DNA of 27,890 bases from Fusobacterium sp. (GTDB lineage: Bacteria; Fusobacteriota; Fusobacteriia; Fusobacteriales; Fusobacteriaceae), in the NCBI GenBank assembly GCA_018457305.1, contig JAGYHM010000003.1, positions 1 to 27,890 of the forward strand, in the 5' to 3' direction. Shown piece after piece: positions 1 through 7,494 of this stretch. The notes below the pieces were generated by a model, which worked only from the letters and a program-made list of their open reading frames with translations, had not been told where the DNA came from and did not search any database. The translations under genes and the position numbers were made by a program. Within the stretch, counting starts at the first letter, position 1. Each line of letters starts with the position of its first letter.

Positions 1-1287
1 AGTTATTACAGAACCTGCTCCTATAAGTGAATTATCTCCAACACTAACTGGTGCAACTAACATTGTATCACTACCAATAAAAGCATTTTTACCAATTTCT
101 GTTTTAAATTTATTTACTCCATCATAGTTACAAGTTATTGTTCCTGCTCCAATATTAGTTTTTTCTCCAATATGTGCATCACCTAGATAAGTTAAATGTC
201 CAGCTTTTACACCTTTTTCTAAAACTGATTTTTTAGTTTCAACAAAGTTTCCAATATGTACATTTTCTTTTAAATGACTCTTAGGTCTTAAATGTGCAAA
301 AGGTCCTATTGTTACTCCACTTTCCATTATACTTTCTTCTATAACAGAGGCTTCTATTCTAACATTAGAGGCAATTTTACTATCTATAATTCTAGTGTTT
401 GATAAAATCTCACAGTTTTCTCCAATTTCTGTATTTCCTTGAATAAACACATTAGGATAAATAACTGTATCTTTTCCTATCTTAACATCATCATAAATAT
501 AAGTTGCTTCTGGATTTATTAAAATTACTCCATCTTCCATAAGCTCATTATTTTTTCTTTCTCTTATAATTTTTTCTGCAAGAGCTAAATCAACCTTTGA
601 ATTTACTCCTAAAACTTCTCTATTATCTTCAAGTAAATGAGATAATATTTTTTTATCTTCTCTATTTAAGATTTCTATTACATCTGTAATGTAATATTCT
701 CCTTTTTCATTATTGTTATTTATTTTTTCAAGAGCCTTAAATAAGTCTTGGCAGTTAAAAATATAGACACCTGTATTTATTTCTTTTATTTTTTTAGTGT
801 GTTCGTTTGCTTCTTTTTCTTCAACAATTTTTAAAACTTTTCCATGCTCTTTGACTATTCTTCCATAACCAAAAGGATTTTCAAAATAAGCAGTTAAAAT
901 TGCTGCTGAAATCTTATTTTCTTTATAAAAATTATAAAAATTTTCTAATGTTTTTTTAGTTAAAAGTGGTGTATCTCCACAAACTATTAAAACATCTCCA
1001 GCGTAATCTTTCAATTTTTCTTGGGCTTGCATTATAGCATGACCTGTTCCTAATTGTTTCTCTTGTAAAACATAGGAAACTTCTTTTTCAAACTCAGATA
1101 ACTTAGATAAAATTTCATCTTTTTTATAACCTAAAATTAAAATATTTTCTTCGGCTTTTAAAGAATTTAAAATCTCTAAAATTCTAACTAGCATAGGCTT
1201 CCCATTTACAGAATGAATAACTTTTGGTATATCAGATTTCATTCTAGTTCCTTTACCCGCTGCTAAAATAACTGATTTAAGCGACAT
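1..1287 (-). CDS. glmU: Bifunctional GlmU (UDP-GlcNAc synthesis), 3' end cut by window edge
   Basis: Cytoplasmic enzyme that acetylates glucosamine-1-phosphate and then uridylates it to UDP-GlcNAc, the precursor of peptidoglycan and lipopolysaccharide. The reading frame is open from ATG at 1287 to the window edge (429 codons) without a stop. The N-terminus has the nucleotidyltransferase signature AAGKGTRM (residues 9-16). The last 180 or so residues are hexapeptide repeats of the left-handed beta-helix type. They include [11 protein letters not shown], which holds the expected acetyltransferase histidine, and [13 protein letters not shown]. Only a short C-terminal tail should be missing, since the family is usually about 450 residues. 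The ribosome binding site AGGAGGA lies over the stop codon of the J-domain gene upstream, so the two genes are probably translated from one message. Confidence 0.96.
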   Translation of the reverse strand, partial: MSLKSVILAAGKGTRMKSDIPKVIHSVNGKPMLVRILEILNSLKAEENILILGYKKDEILSKLSEFEKEVSYVLQEKQLGTGHAIMQAQEKLKDYAGDVLIVCGDTPLLTKKTLENFYNFYKENKISAAILTAYFENPFGYGRIVKEHGKVLKIVEEKEANEHTKKIKEINTGVYIFNCQDLFKALEKINNNNEKGEYYITDVIEILNREDKKILSHLLEDNREVLGVNSKVDLALAEKIIRERKNNELMEDGVILINPEATYIYDDVKIGKDTVIYPNVFIQGNTEIGENCEILSNTRIIDSKIASNVRIEASVIEESIMESGVTIGPFAHLRPKSHLKENVHIGNFVETKKSVLEKGVKAGHLTYLGDAHIGEKTNIGAGTITCNYDGVNKFKTEIGKNAFIGSDTMLVAPVSVGDNSLIGAGSVIT

Positions 1288-1296
1288 ATTTCCTCC

Positions 1297-1857
1297 TTAT
1301 GAAAAATCTTTCATTAAATTATCGTATGCTTCATTTATTTTTTTTAATTTATCTTCGTGTTGTTCTTTTTCTCTTTCGCTTGCATTGGCAAATTTATCAG
1401 GGTGATTTTCTTTAACCTTTTTCAAATATGCCTTTCTTAATTCTTCTTTTGTACAGTTTTTATTAACACCTAATTCTTGATAATATTTATCTCTATTAAC
1501 AGTCCAAGAATTATACCCACTTCCTCCATAATTCTGTTGATAACTATTATTAGAATTTCTATATGCTCCACTATTTGCCTGTCTAAAAAATTCGTTAAAC
1601 ATTTCTTCGGCTTCTTTATTACTATAATAGTATGTTTTTTGATAAGTTTTTCTTTTGGGTTTTTTAGGAGCAAATATTTTTGAAATTAGCCAAACTAAGA
1701 TAATTAACCAAAAATATTTTATTGAAAACCAACCAAAGAAAAATATTATTCCCAAGATAATAACCATAACAGGAAAAATTTTTAAAGTTCTTTCCACTCC
1801 ATTAGTTATTAACAAAACGAATAATAGCATTACTAACAAAATTGCTAACGGGGACAT
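1297..1857 (-). CDS. Membrane-anchored J-domain protein
   Basis: This 186-residue protein starts with hydrophobic stretches at about residues 4-19, 27-45 and 48-61, a basic segment (64-72), and a Tyr/Asn/Gly-rich linker (75-120). It ends in a J domain (about 122-186) with the HPD tripeptide at residues 152-154, which in this family stimulates the ATPase of DnaK/Hsp70. There is no zinc finger or substrate-binding region of full DnaJ, so it is a specialised co-chaperone, probably facing the cytoplasm from the inner membrane. The layout (membrane part first, J domain last) resembles DjlA or other J-domain proteins of unknown target. The ATG at 1857 has a GGAGG site 6-10 bases upstream. The stop codon is 9 bases before the glmU start, pointing to co-transcription. 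The partner DnaK is not in this window. Confidence 0.88.
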   Translation of the reverse strand: MSPLAILLVMLLFVLLITNGVERTLKIFPVMVIILGIIFFFGWFSIKYFWLIILVWLISKIFAPKKPKRKTYQKTYYYSNKEAEEMFNEFFRQANSGAYRNSNNSYQQNYGGSGYNSWTVNRDKYYQELGVNKNCTKEELRKAYLKKVKENHPDKFANASEREKEQHEDKLKKINEAYDNLMKDFS

Positions 1858-1921
1858 CTTTCCCTCCTCATAAATAAAATTTAATTTATTTAAAAAATTA
1901 AATCTCTAAATTTCTTTTCTC

Positions 1922-1930
1922 ATTATATCA
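1922..1930 (-). promoter_or_regulatory. Extended -10 promoter of the J-domain/glmU unit
   Basis: The minus strand reads TATGATATAAT: a perfect -10 box TATAAT (1927-1922) preceded by TG at the extended position (1930-1929). The -35 region 17 bases upstream is only T-rich, which an extended -10 can tolerate. The predicted transcript start near 1915 gives a leader of about 60 bases before the J-domain gene. Confidence 0.6.
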
Positions 1931-2000
1931 TAGATACAAATTTTTAAAAATAATAATTTTAAAAAAATTTTAGTTTTAGATAAAAAATTATCTGTAAATA

Positions 2001-2034
2001 AAAATAGTTCTAGATTAAAATCCAGAACTATTTT
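2001..2034 (-). terminator. Rho-independent terminator of the adhesin gene
   Basis: Inverted repeat with 11-bp perfect arms (2001-2011 and 2024-2034) and a partly paired 12-base interior. On the minus strand it is followed by TTTTTATTTA. It lies 14 bases past the adhesin stop codon and separates that gene from the J-domain/glmU unit. Confidence 0.8.
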
Positions 2035-2048
2035 AAACTTATTCTTTT

Positions 2049-3194
2049 CTATTTGTTAAGATTGAAACGATAATTAAATCCTGCTCCATAAGTTGTATAT
2101 TTATTTATTCCAACTTTTCCTACAACATTAAAATTATCAGTAGGGGCATAAGCTACACCAACTGCCACAGCTTGTGTTCCATCAAAACCAGCAACAGCTG
2201 CTCCAATATTAACATCTCCTGCTTTTCCGTGTACCATATCAACCATTGACATAGCTGCAACAGCCGCTATACCATTTGAAGTTTTTTTGTCTAATTTTTT
2301 TATAGCAGAAGTATTTTCTATAATTGCTTTCTTATTTTCTGTTATAGCTTTTCTATTTTCTACTGCATATGTTTGGACTTCTTTTATAGCACCAGTATTT
2401 GATTTAGTTTCTCCATCTATTCCTTTCATTATTTGTCCATTTTCTTTTAGTTTTCCTTTAAGGTCATTTAATTCAGCTGTATTTTTTCCAATAGCTATTG
2501 TATTTTTTACTACTTTTCCATCAACTTTTGTTAATTCTGTTTTATCGGCTTTCTTTGCTAACTCAGCTGTCATCGTTTCTTTATCTGCTTTTTTATCAAT
2601 TGCTGCTGTATTTGTATTTACTTGGTCAATCGCTTTATTTACTGTTTCAACAGTTTTTGGTAAAGCATTTATCAATTCTGTTTCCATTCTACGAGCACGA
2701 TATGCTGTTGAAGTTGCATCAAATAATTTCTTTTGCCCTTCATTCCAACTCTTATCTTCCTTATCGACTAACAAGATAACTTCTACCTCACCTTCTTTAA
2801 TTCCATACCATTTAGCAAGTTTATTTTTTCCTTTTGTATAAAAAGAGTTTATTTTAGACTTCAACATGTTGTTAATAAAACCAGTTCCCATTTCATTCAA
2901 AATAGCATTCTTATTTTGTGCAAATTGTTTAAGTATTGTTGCTGTTCCAGCATGTTTCCATCCATCTGTTTTTTCAAGAGTGTCATTCAATTCTTTCATG
3001 TTTTGTAATACTTGCTCATGAGTATGAGTTACTTTTTTCCCTGCATAATTATGCTCTGTTCCTAAATCAATTTTCTTTAAATCTTCTGCATAACCAACTG
3101 CACCAGTCATAGCAAATACAACTAATGTAGCAAGAGTTATATTAACTCTTCTTTTAAGCCAACCTTTTACATTTTTTTCAAAAATCATTTTCAT
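2049..3194 (-). CDS. YadA-type trimeric autotransporter adhesin
   Basis: A 381-residue surface protein. A long signal peptide (residues 1-36) has a basic front half, a hydrophobic core NITLATLVVFAMTGAV and a likely cleavage after GYA. A predicted helical passenger head follows (37 to about 180), then a coiled-coil stalk (about 180-308) rich in Asn-Thr/Ala-Ile and Lys-Lys-Ala-Asp segments. A C-terminal YadA-anchor domain (about 309-381) has four short amphipathic strands ending YRFNLNK. Three copies would form one 12-strand outer-membrane barrel. The NSxAIG beta-roll repeats of the YadA head are absent. Fusobacterium CEACAM-binding adhesins such as CbpF belong to this family, but I cannot show that this is that protein or that it binds that ligand. 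It is a monocistronic unit with its own promoter, a strong AGGAGG site (3207-3202) and terminator. ATG at 3194 fits that site; the ATG at 3188 is less likely. Confidence 0.88.
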   Translation of the reverse strand: MKMIFEKNVKGWLKRRVNITLATLVVFAMTGAVGYAEDLKKIDLGTEHNYAGKKVTHTHEQVLQNMKELNDTLEKTDGWKHAGTATILKQFAQNKNAILNEMGTGFINNMLKSKINSFYTKGKNKLAKWYGIKEGEVEVILLVDKEDKSWNEGQKKLFDATSTAYRARRMETELINALPKTVETVNKAIDQVNTNTAAIDKKADKETMTAELAKKADKTELTKVDGKVVKNTIAIGKNTAELNDLKGKLKENGQIMKGIDGETKSNTGAIKEVQTYAVENRKAITENKKAIIENTSAIKKLDKKTSNGIAAVAAMSMVDMVHGKAGDVNIGAAVAGFDGTQAVAVGVAYAPTDNFNVVGKVGINKYTTYGAGFNYRFNLNK

Positions 3195-3236
3195 TTTACA
3201 ACCTCCTAATTTTTATTTATGTTTCTTATATCGTAT

Positions 3237-3265
3237 ATATTATCGTCTTTTATTTCGTTTTTCAA
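3237..3265 (-). promoter_or_regulatory. Sigma70-type promoter of the adhesin gene
   Basis: The minus strand carries TTGAAA (-35, 3265-3260), a 17-base spacer and TAATAT (-10, 3242-3237). The predicted start near 3230 leaves a leader of about 36 bases before the ATG at 3194, with the ribosome site inside it. Confidence 0.65.
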
Positions 3266-3267
3266 GC

Positions 3268-3283
3268 AAAAAAAAAAAAAAAA
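3268..3283 (-). repeat. Homopolymer of 16 T next to the adhesin promoter
   Basis: An uninterrupted run of 16 A on the plus strand (T on the coding strand). Only two bases (GC) separate it from the -35 box TTGAAA. Tracts of this length are prone to slipped-strand length change. At this position they can act as an UP element or change spacing to upstream regulators. Confidence 0.9.
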
Positions 3284-3392
3284 GAACATATTAAATTTTA
3301 TATTGAAATATAATAAAAAATGAAAGTTGTCTTATTATTTATAAAAATATTATAATAAAAATTGCCTCTAATTTTTAAATTTTATATAAAAA

Positions 3393-3427
3393 AATCGTGT
3401 TAAATTTTTTTATTTTTTAACACGATT
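3393..3427 (-). terminator. Terminator at the end of the glutamate fermentation operon
   Basis: Perfect 12-bp inverted repeat (3393-3404 with 3416-3427; outer part AATCGTGTTAA) with an 11-base loop. On the minus strand it runs straight into a T-rich tract. It lies 24 bases after the stop codon of the leucine-rich-repeat gene. Confidence 0.82.
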
Positions 3428-3451
3428 AAAAATATTTTTTTTATTTTCTTC

Positions 3452-4045
3452 TTATTTTCTTTTTACTACTGCATTTCTTTCAAAAGCATATCTATGTAAG
3501 TTTACATCTTCTCCAACCTCAACTTCATGAATATTATTTTTCATAAAAGCATACATATTTATTTTCTTTACTGATTTTGGAAAATTTAATTCTGTTAAAG
3601 AGTTATTGAAAAAAGCTGATGTATCTATTAGCTCTAAATTTTCTGGAAAATTTACTTCTTCCAATTCATTCATAGCAAATGCACTACATTCAATAGTCTT
3701 TACTTTATTTCCAAATTTAATATCTTTTAATTTATTTCTATAAAAAGCATAACCTTCTATTTCAACTAAAGCCTCTGGTAATTTTACTTCTGTTAATTTA
3801 CAAACTCCAAAAGCATCATAACCTATACTTTCAACAGTTTCAGGAATTACAACCGAAGTTAATCCTCTTCTATAAAAAGCATTCATTCCTATTCTTGTTA
3901 AAGGTAAACCGTCTGGAGTTACTTCAGGAATTATCATATCAGTAAAACCTTCAGTTTTCACTTTAGCTTTTCCCTTAGGGGTCATACCTTTTATTTCACT
4001 TCCCTTAAAAATAAAATCATCATATTCCCATACATTTTGACACAT
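3452..4045 (-). CDS. Small BspA-like leucine-rich-repeat protein, no signal peptide
   Basis: A 197-residue protein made mostly of LRR_5 (BspA/TpLRR-like) repeats. Five full 22-residue units span residues 62-171, each of the form LxxVxIPExVxxIxxxAFxxNx, with a partial unit at 172-191 and an N-terminal cap holding one more IGMNAF element. There is no hydrophobic signal sequence, lipobox or anchor, so it is predicted to be cytoplasmic, unlike the secreted BspA adhesins. Such repeats usually bind proteins; no catalytic motif is visible. Its ATG is 15 bases after the hgdB stop, with the AAGGAGG site in that gap, and the operon terminator follows. It is therefore probably translated with the dehydratase genes. 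Its function is not known. A link to the dehydratase would be inference from position only. Confidence 0.85.
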   Translation of the reverse strand: MCQNVWEYDDFIFKGSEIKGMTPKGKAKVKTEGFTDMIIPEVTPDGLPLTRIGMNAFYRRGLTSVVIPETVESIGYDAFGVCKLTEVKLPEALVEIEGYAFYRNKLKDIKFGNKVKTIECSAFAMNELEEVNFPENLELIDTSAFFNNSLTELNFPKSVKKINMYAFMKNNIHEVEVGEDVNLHRYAFERNAVVKRK

Positions 4046-4060
4046 GTTTCCTCCTTAATT

Positions 4061-5209
4061 CTACCATCTTGTTAATTGAACTATTTCATTAAATGTTTCT
4101 AATTGAGTTTTTACTTGTCCAAAGTCTTCCATTTGTTGGTCATAACCCATTTTTATTAAAGGCACTTTAGCTTCGTCAAATATTTGTTTAAGTGATGGAT
4201 ACTCCATTTCTTCAGTATCGTTAAAGTTCATCATAAATAACAAACATCCATCTGCTTTATTATCTTTTACTAAATCTAAAACATATTTTGGTCTTTTATA
4301 AATATCTGGGTCATAAAGAATTGGGTCTTCATCCATTCTAGCAAATTGATCTGCTAATGCTAACATTGGATCTTCTATGCTCATATCTATATCAATTTTT
4401 AATGCTCTTGATTCATGAGCAACATCATCTGCTACAATACAAACTTTATATTTATCAAAAATTTCCATAAGTCCCGGATTATCTGTGATAACTCCACTAG
4501 TTACAACTCTTACTCCATCCCAATTTTCTTCTGGAAGAGCTTCAAGTTTTTCATTTAATTTTTTTAACAGTGCTGTATGTTCATCTTTTAACATGAAATA
4601 TGAACTTTTTAATACATAAGTTCTATCTGATGCTTTTATTGTTTGAGGATGAACTGATGCAAGTTTTATAAACTTTCTTTTTTCTGCTCTATTTTCATTA
4701 TAAACTTCAAATGCTTTTTTTAGATTTTCATCTGTAATTTCTACATCACAAATTTTTTCTATTTCTTTTTTAGCATTATTAAATATTCTGGCATTATATT
4801 TTTTACCAAATTCTTCTTTTCTATGTTGTCCATGATTTAAAAATATCATAGGAATTTTTCTACCTGCACTAACTTTATAATTTTGTGAAAATGGTCTTAA
4901 AGTATCATCTAATGTTGTTATCATTGAAGCTGATAATCCATCTAATGTTCCATCTAAAGCCATTTCTAAACATCTTAAAGCCATTGAATAATAGAAAGTT
5001 GGAAAATAATCTTTTGCTTTTTCAATATTTCCTTGTCCACCCCATACACCAAATGGAACAATTCCACCTGCATATACAATTTCTTCTGGAGCATAATATG
5101 GAAATATTCCTATTGCTTTTTTTCCTTCAGCTAGATATTTATCTAATTGTTTTCTTGGATTATTTGCAAAATACTTAAATTGCTCTAATAATTCTTTAAT
5201 TTCTACCAT
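4061..5209 (-). CDS. hgdB: 2-Hydroxyglutaryl-CoA dehydratase, beta subunit
   Basis: Beta subunit (382 residues, usual size) of component D, which removes water from (R)-2-hydroxyglutaryl-CoA to give (E)-glutaconyl-CoA by a ketyl-radical mechanism. It is recognised by the family fold and segments such as YYAPEEIVYAGGIVPFGVWG (residues 39-58) and TLDDTLRPFSQNYK (99-112), and by its place directly after hgdA. The cysteine expected in the CDTLK-like motif is Asp101 here. The later FCDPEE-like site reads FNDTEE. So two of the three cysteines that usually hold a [4Fe-4S] cluster seem to be missing, while Cys80 remains. This suggests the beta subunit carries no standard cluster, as I recall for the one-cluster Acidaminococcus enzyme. 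The GGAGGAG site lies in the 13 bases after the hgdA stop. Confidence 0.93.
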   Translation of the reverse strand: MVEIKELLEQFKYFANNPRKQLDKYLAEGKKAIGIFPYYAPEEIVYAGGIVPFGVWGGQGNIEKAKDYFPTFYYSMALRCLEMALDGTLDGLSASMITTLDDTLRPFSQNYKVSAGRKIPMIFLNHGQHRKEEFGKKYNARIFNNAKKEIEKICDVEITDENLKKAFEVYNENRAEKRKFIKLASVHPQTIKASDRTYVLKSSYFMLKDEHTALLKKLNEKLEALPEENWDGVRVVTSGVITDNPGLMEIFDKYKVCIVADDVAHESRALKIDIDMSIEDPMLALADQFARMDEDPILYDPDIYKRPKYVLDLVKDNKADGCLLFMMNFNDTEEMEYPSLKQIFDEAKVPLIKMGYDQQMEDFGQVKTQLETFNEIVQLTRW

Positions 5210-5222
5210 TATTATCTCCTCC

Positions 5223-6551
5223 CTAGTCTAAAGTTGGTTTTGACCAATCTGTTTCCTTAGTATTTTCAAAGTTAGTATATACATCTTCTCCGTTTGCCAT
5301 TTTTTCCATTTTTCTTTCTTCCATAATTTCAACTAGCCCTTGAACTCTTGTATTATATTGTTCAGTAGAGAAATTTCTTTCATCAGCTTGGTCTCCATCA
5401 AAATGAACTACTGGAATACCTAAATCTTCTTTCCATCTTCTTTCTATTTCTGGCATAGCTCCACTCCAAGGTTTACAACTTCTGTTGTAATTTACAAGTG
5501 CTCCACTTATTCCATTTTCTTTAGCCATAGTTTCACGCCATTCAACACCATCTTCTATACATACAGAACAAGGTGCTTTACAATAAGCCGCTGCCATTTC
5601 TCTAATATTTTCATATCTAAATCCAAATGCAGGTGCATAAACAACCGCAGTTACATTTACTCCGTTATTTTTTAATGGTTCAAATAATGGTTTTAATCCT
5701 GGCCAACAAGGAATTCCTTCAAATAAAATTCTATGTTCTTCTGGATATGCCCATGTAGAAGTTCCATCTTTTATTGATTGTTCAAACTCTTGAGCCAATA
5801 ATTCAAATCCTAATGCTGCTTCCTCATCACATCTAGCTGCAACTATATCTGCCATATGATTGAATAAATCAAATCCACTAAGTGGAGATGGTTTATATGA
5901 CATATAAGAACATGATTTTAACCAAGCTGCTGCTGTTCTGTTTGCTCTTGAACAAGCTGCTTCAAATTTTTCTTGGTCAAATTTCTTTCCTGTTAAATCT
6001 TCTAATTGTTTAATTGCATGTTCAAATTGACCAACTAAGTAATCTACTTTTTCTTCTGGTACATCTACTGTATTAGCAAAAGGAATATCTACCATTATTA
6101 AAGGTACATCATGTATTCTTGCAATATTTTCATACCATTTAGTCATCATATTACAAATATTATTACAACATAATAAGAAATCTGGTTGTGGCATTTGTCT
6201 TGCATCTGTTGGTTCTCCTGCTGCATAAGCAATACTTATTCTTGCATAACCACAAATATCATTATCATATCCCATATCTTCTGCTGCATTACATAATCTT
6301 AGTCCATCTTTTTTTGCTGCTGCTGAAGCTGCATGGTTTTCTGGATAAACTACATTCAAATCAAATGCTTTTGCAAGTTCAATTGGAAATTTAGAAGAAC
6401 TCCATCCAACTAACTCTCCTCTTTTCTTTGCCTCCCAAGCATTTGCATAAACCTTATCAACAACTCCTCTTAATATAGTTGCTGCTGGTTTATGTCCTTC
6501 TATTGGTCTTGGTTTTTTACTAGCTATTTTTTCCATAACTTTTTCCGCCAT
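5223..6551 (-). CDS. hgdA: 2-Hydroxyglutaryl-CoA dehydratase, alpha subunit
   Basis: Alpha subunit (442 residues) of the oxygen-sensitive dehydratase, partner of HgdB. It is rich in cysteines suited to iron-sulfur binding: Cys87 and Cys100 around RLCNAAEDMGYDNDICGYAR, Cys128/129/133 in LLCCNNICNMMTKWYENIAR, and later CSVCIEDG and RSCKPWSG. HgdC injects one electron at the cost of ATP to start the catalytic cycle. A clean AGGAGG site precedes the ATG. The 62-base gap to hgdC shows no terminator. The order hgdC-hgdA-hgdB matches Acidaminococcus fermentans. Confidence 0.95.
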   Translation of the reverse strand: MAEKVMEKIASKKPRPIEGHKPAATILRGVVDKVYANAWEAKKRGELVGWSSSKFPIELAKAFDLNVVYPENHAASAAAKKDGLRLCNAAEDMGYDNDICGYARISIAYAAGEPTDARQMPQPDFLLCCNNICNMMTKWYENIARIHDVPLIMVDIPFANTVDVPEEKVDYLVGQFEHAIKQLEDLTGKKFDQEKFEAACSRANRTAAAWLKSCSYMSYKPSPLSGFDLFNHMADIVAARCDEEAALGFELLAQEFEQSIKDGTSTWAYPEEHRILFEGIPCWPGLKPLFEPLKNNGVNVTAVVYAPAFGFRYENIREMAAAYCKAPCSVCIEDGVEWRETMAKENGISGALVNYNRSCKPWSGAMPEIERRWKEDLGIPVVHFDGDQADERNFSTEQYNTRVQGLVEIMEERKMEKMANGEDVYTNFENTKETDWSKPTLD

Positions 6552-6613
6552 TTTTCTTCCTCCTATTTCTTTAAAAACAAATATCTTAACTTAAAATTCA
6601 ATTAATTTTAAAA

Positions 6614-7417
6614 TTATCCCTTCATACGCTCTTCATGTAATGCTTTTTGATGTGCAAATAAAGCTGCTCCAATAGCACCATTTAACTGACAATATTTACT
6701 TGTGTGTATTTTAAAGCCTAAATTTCTTTCTAAGGCTCTTACCATACCTTTATTCAAAGCAACACCACCGGTCATAATGACTTCATCTTGCATTCCAACT
6801 CTTTTTGCTAAGCTTCCTACACGACTTGCAATCGCCGTGTGAATACCTTTTATTATATCCTCTATTTTCGTTCCTCTTGCAAGTTGTGATATAACTTCTG
6901 ATTCAGCAAAAACTGTACAAGTCGAACTTATTGCCACATCATTTTGAGATTTTTCATCTAACTCTTCTAAATCATCTAAAGTTATTTCTAAAACCTTAGC
7001 TATTACATCTAAAAATCTTCCCGTTCCTGCCGCACATTTATCATTCATAACAAAGTTTTCAAGCATTCCATTCTCACCAATTTTTAATGCTTTAGAATCT
7101 TGTCCACCTATATCTATAATTGTACTTACTCTCGGAAAAAGAAAATATGCTCCCTTGGCATGACATGATAGCTCTGACATTTGAGCTGGTACTTCTTCTA
7201 AAGAATTTCTTCCATAGCCAGTTGCCACTGCCCCGTCAAGCTCACCAATTGAATTTAAGCCAACTGCTTCTAATACTTGTTTTATCGCTCTAGAAGGTCC
7301 TGAAGTTCCTGTTCCCGAAGCGACAACAGAATTTGCTACTATTTCTTTTCCATCTTTTAATACTACACATTTAGACGCTGTTGAGCCAATATCTATTCCC
7401 ATAGTTAATTTACTCAT
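6614..7417 (-). CDS. hgdC: Activator (component A) of 2-hydroxyglutaryl-CoA dehydratase
   Basis: Homodimeric ASKHA-fold ATPase (267 residues) that binds one [4Fe-4S] cluster between its two subunits. It uses ATP to push a low-potential electron onto the HgdAB dehydratase. The N-terminal phosphate loop is [10 protein letters not shown] (residues 7-16), and a second is [10 protein letters not shown] (102-111). The cluster cysteines expected from the known activator structure are visible as Cys128 ([13 protein letters not shown]) and Cys167 ([14 protein letters not shown]). The last motif GGVALNKGM is the adenosine site. Sequence and length match closely, so confidence is high. It lies between gcdA and hgdA in the operon. 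Confidence 0.96.
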   Translation of the reverse strand: MSKLTMGIDIGSTASKCVVLKDGKEIVANSVVASGTGTSGPSRAIKQVLEAVGLNSIGELDGAVATGYGRNSLEEVPAQMSELSCHAKGAYFLFPRVSTIIDIGGQDSKALKIGENGMLENFVMNDKCAAGTGRFLDVIAKVLEITLDDLEELDEKSQNDVAISSTCTVFAESEVISQLARGTKIEDIIKGIHTAIASRVGSLAKRVGMQDEVIMTGGVALNKGMVRALERNLGFKIHTSKYCQLNGAIGAALFAHQKALHEERMKG

Positions 7418-7494
7418 TTTGCTTGTCCTTTCCTTAATAAAATTTCTTTATAAAATTTTTTCTCTTAATTTTTAATTTAATTTTTTATTTATAA

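Noticed and set aside
2287..2841. Plus-strand open frame of 184 codons opposite the adhesin stalk
   Set aside because: It is the antisense image of a coiled-coil gene with biased codons. It lacks a ribosome site and resembles no protein family.
3284..3392. AT-rich TATAAT-like boxes between the LRR terminator and the adhesin promoter
   Set aside because: No -35 at proper distance. In sequence this AT-rich such matches are expected by chance, and the promoter at 3237-3265 is better.
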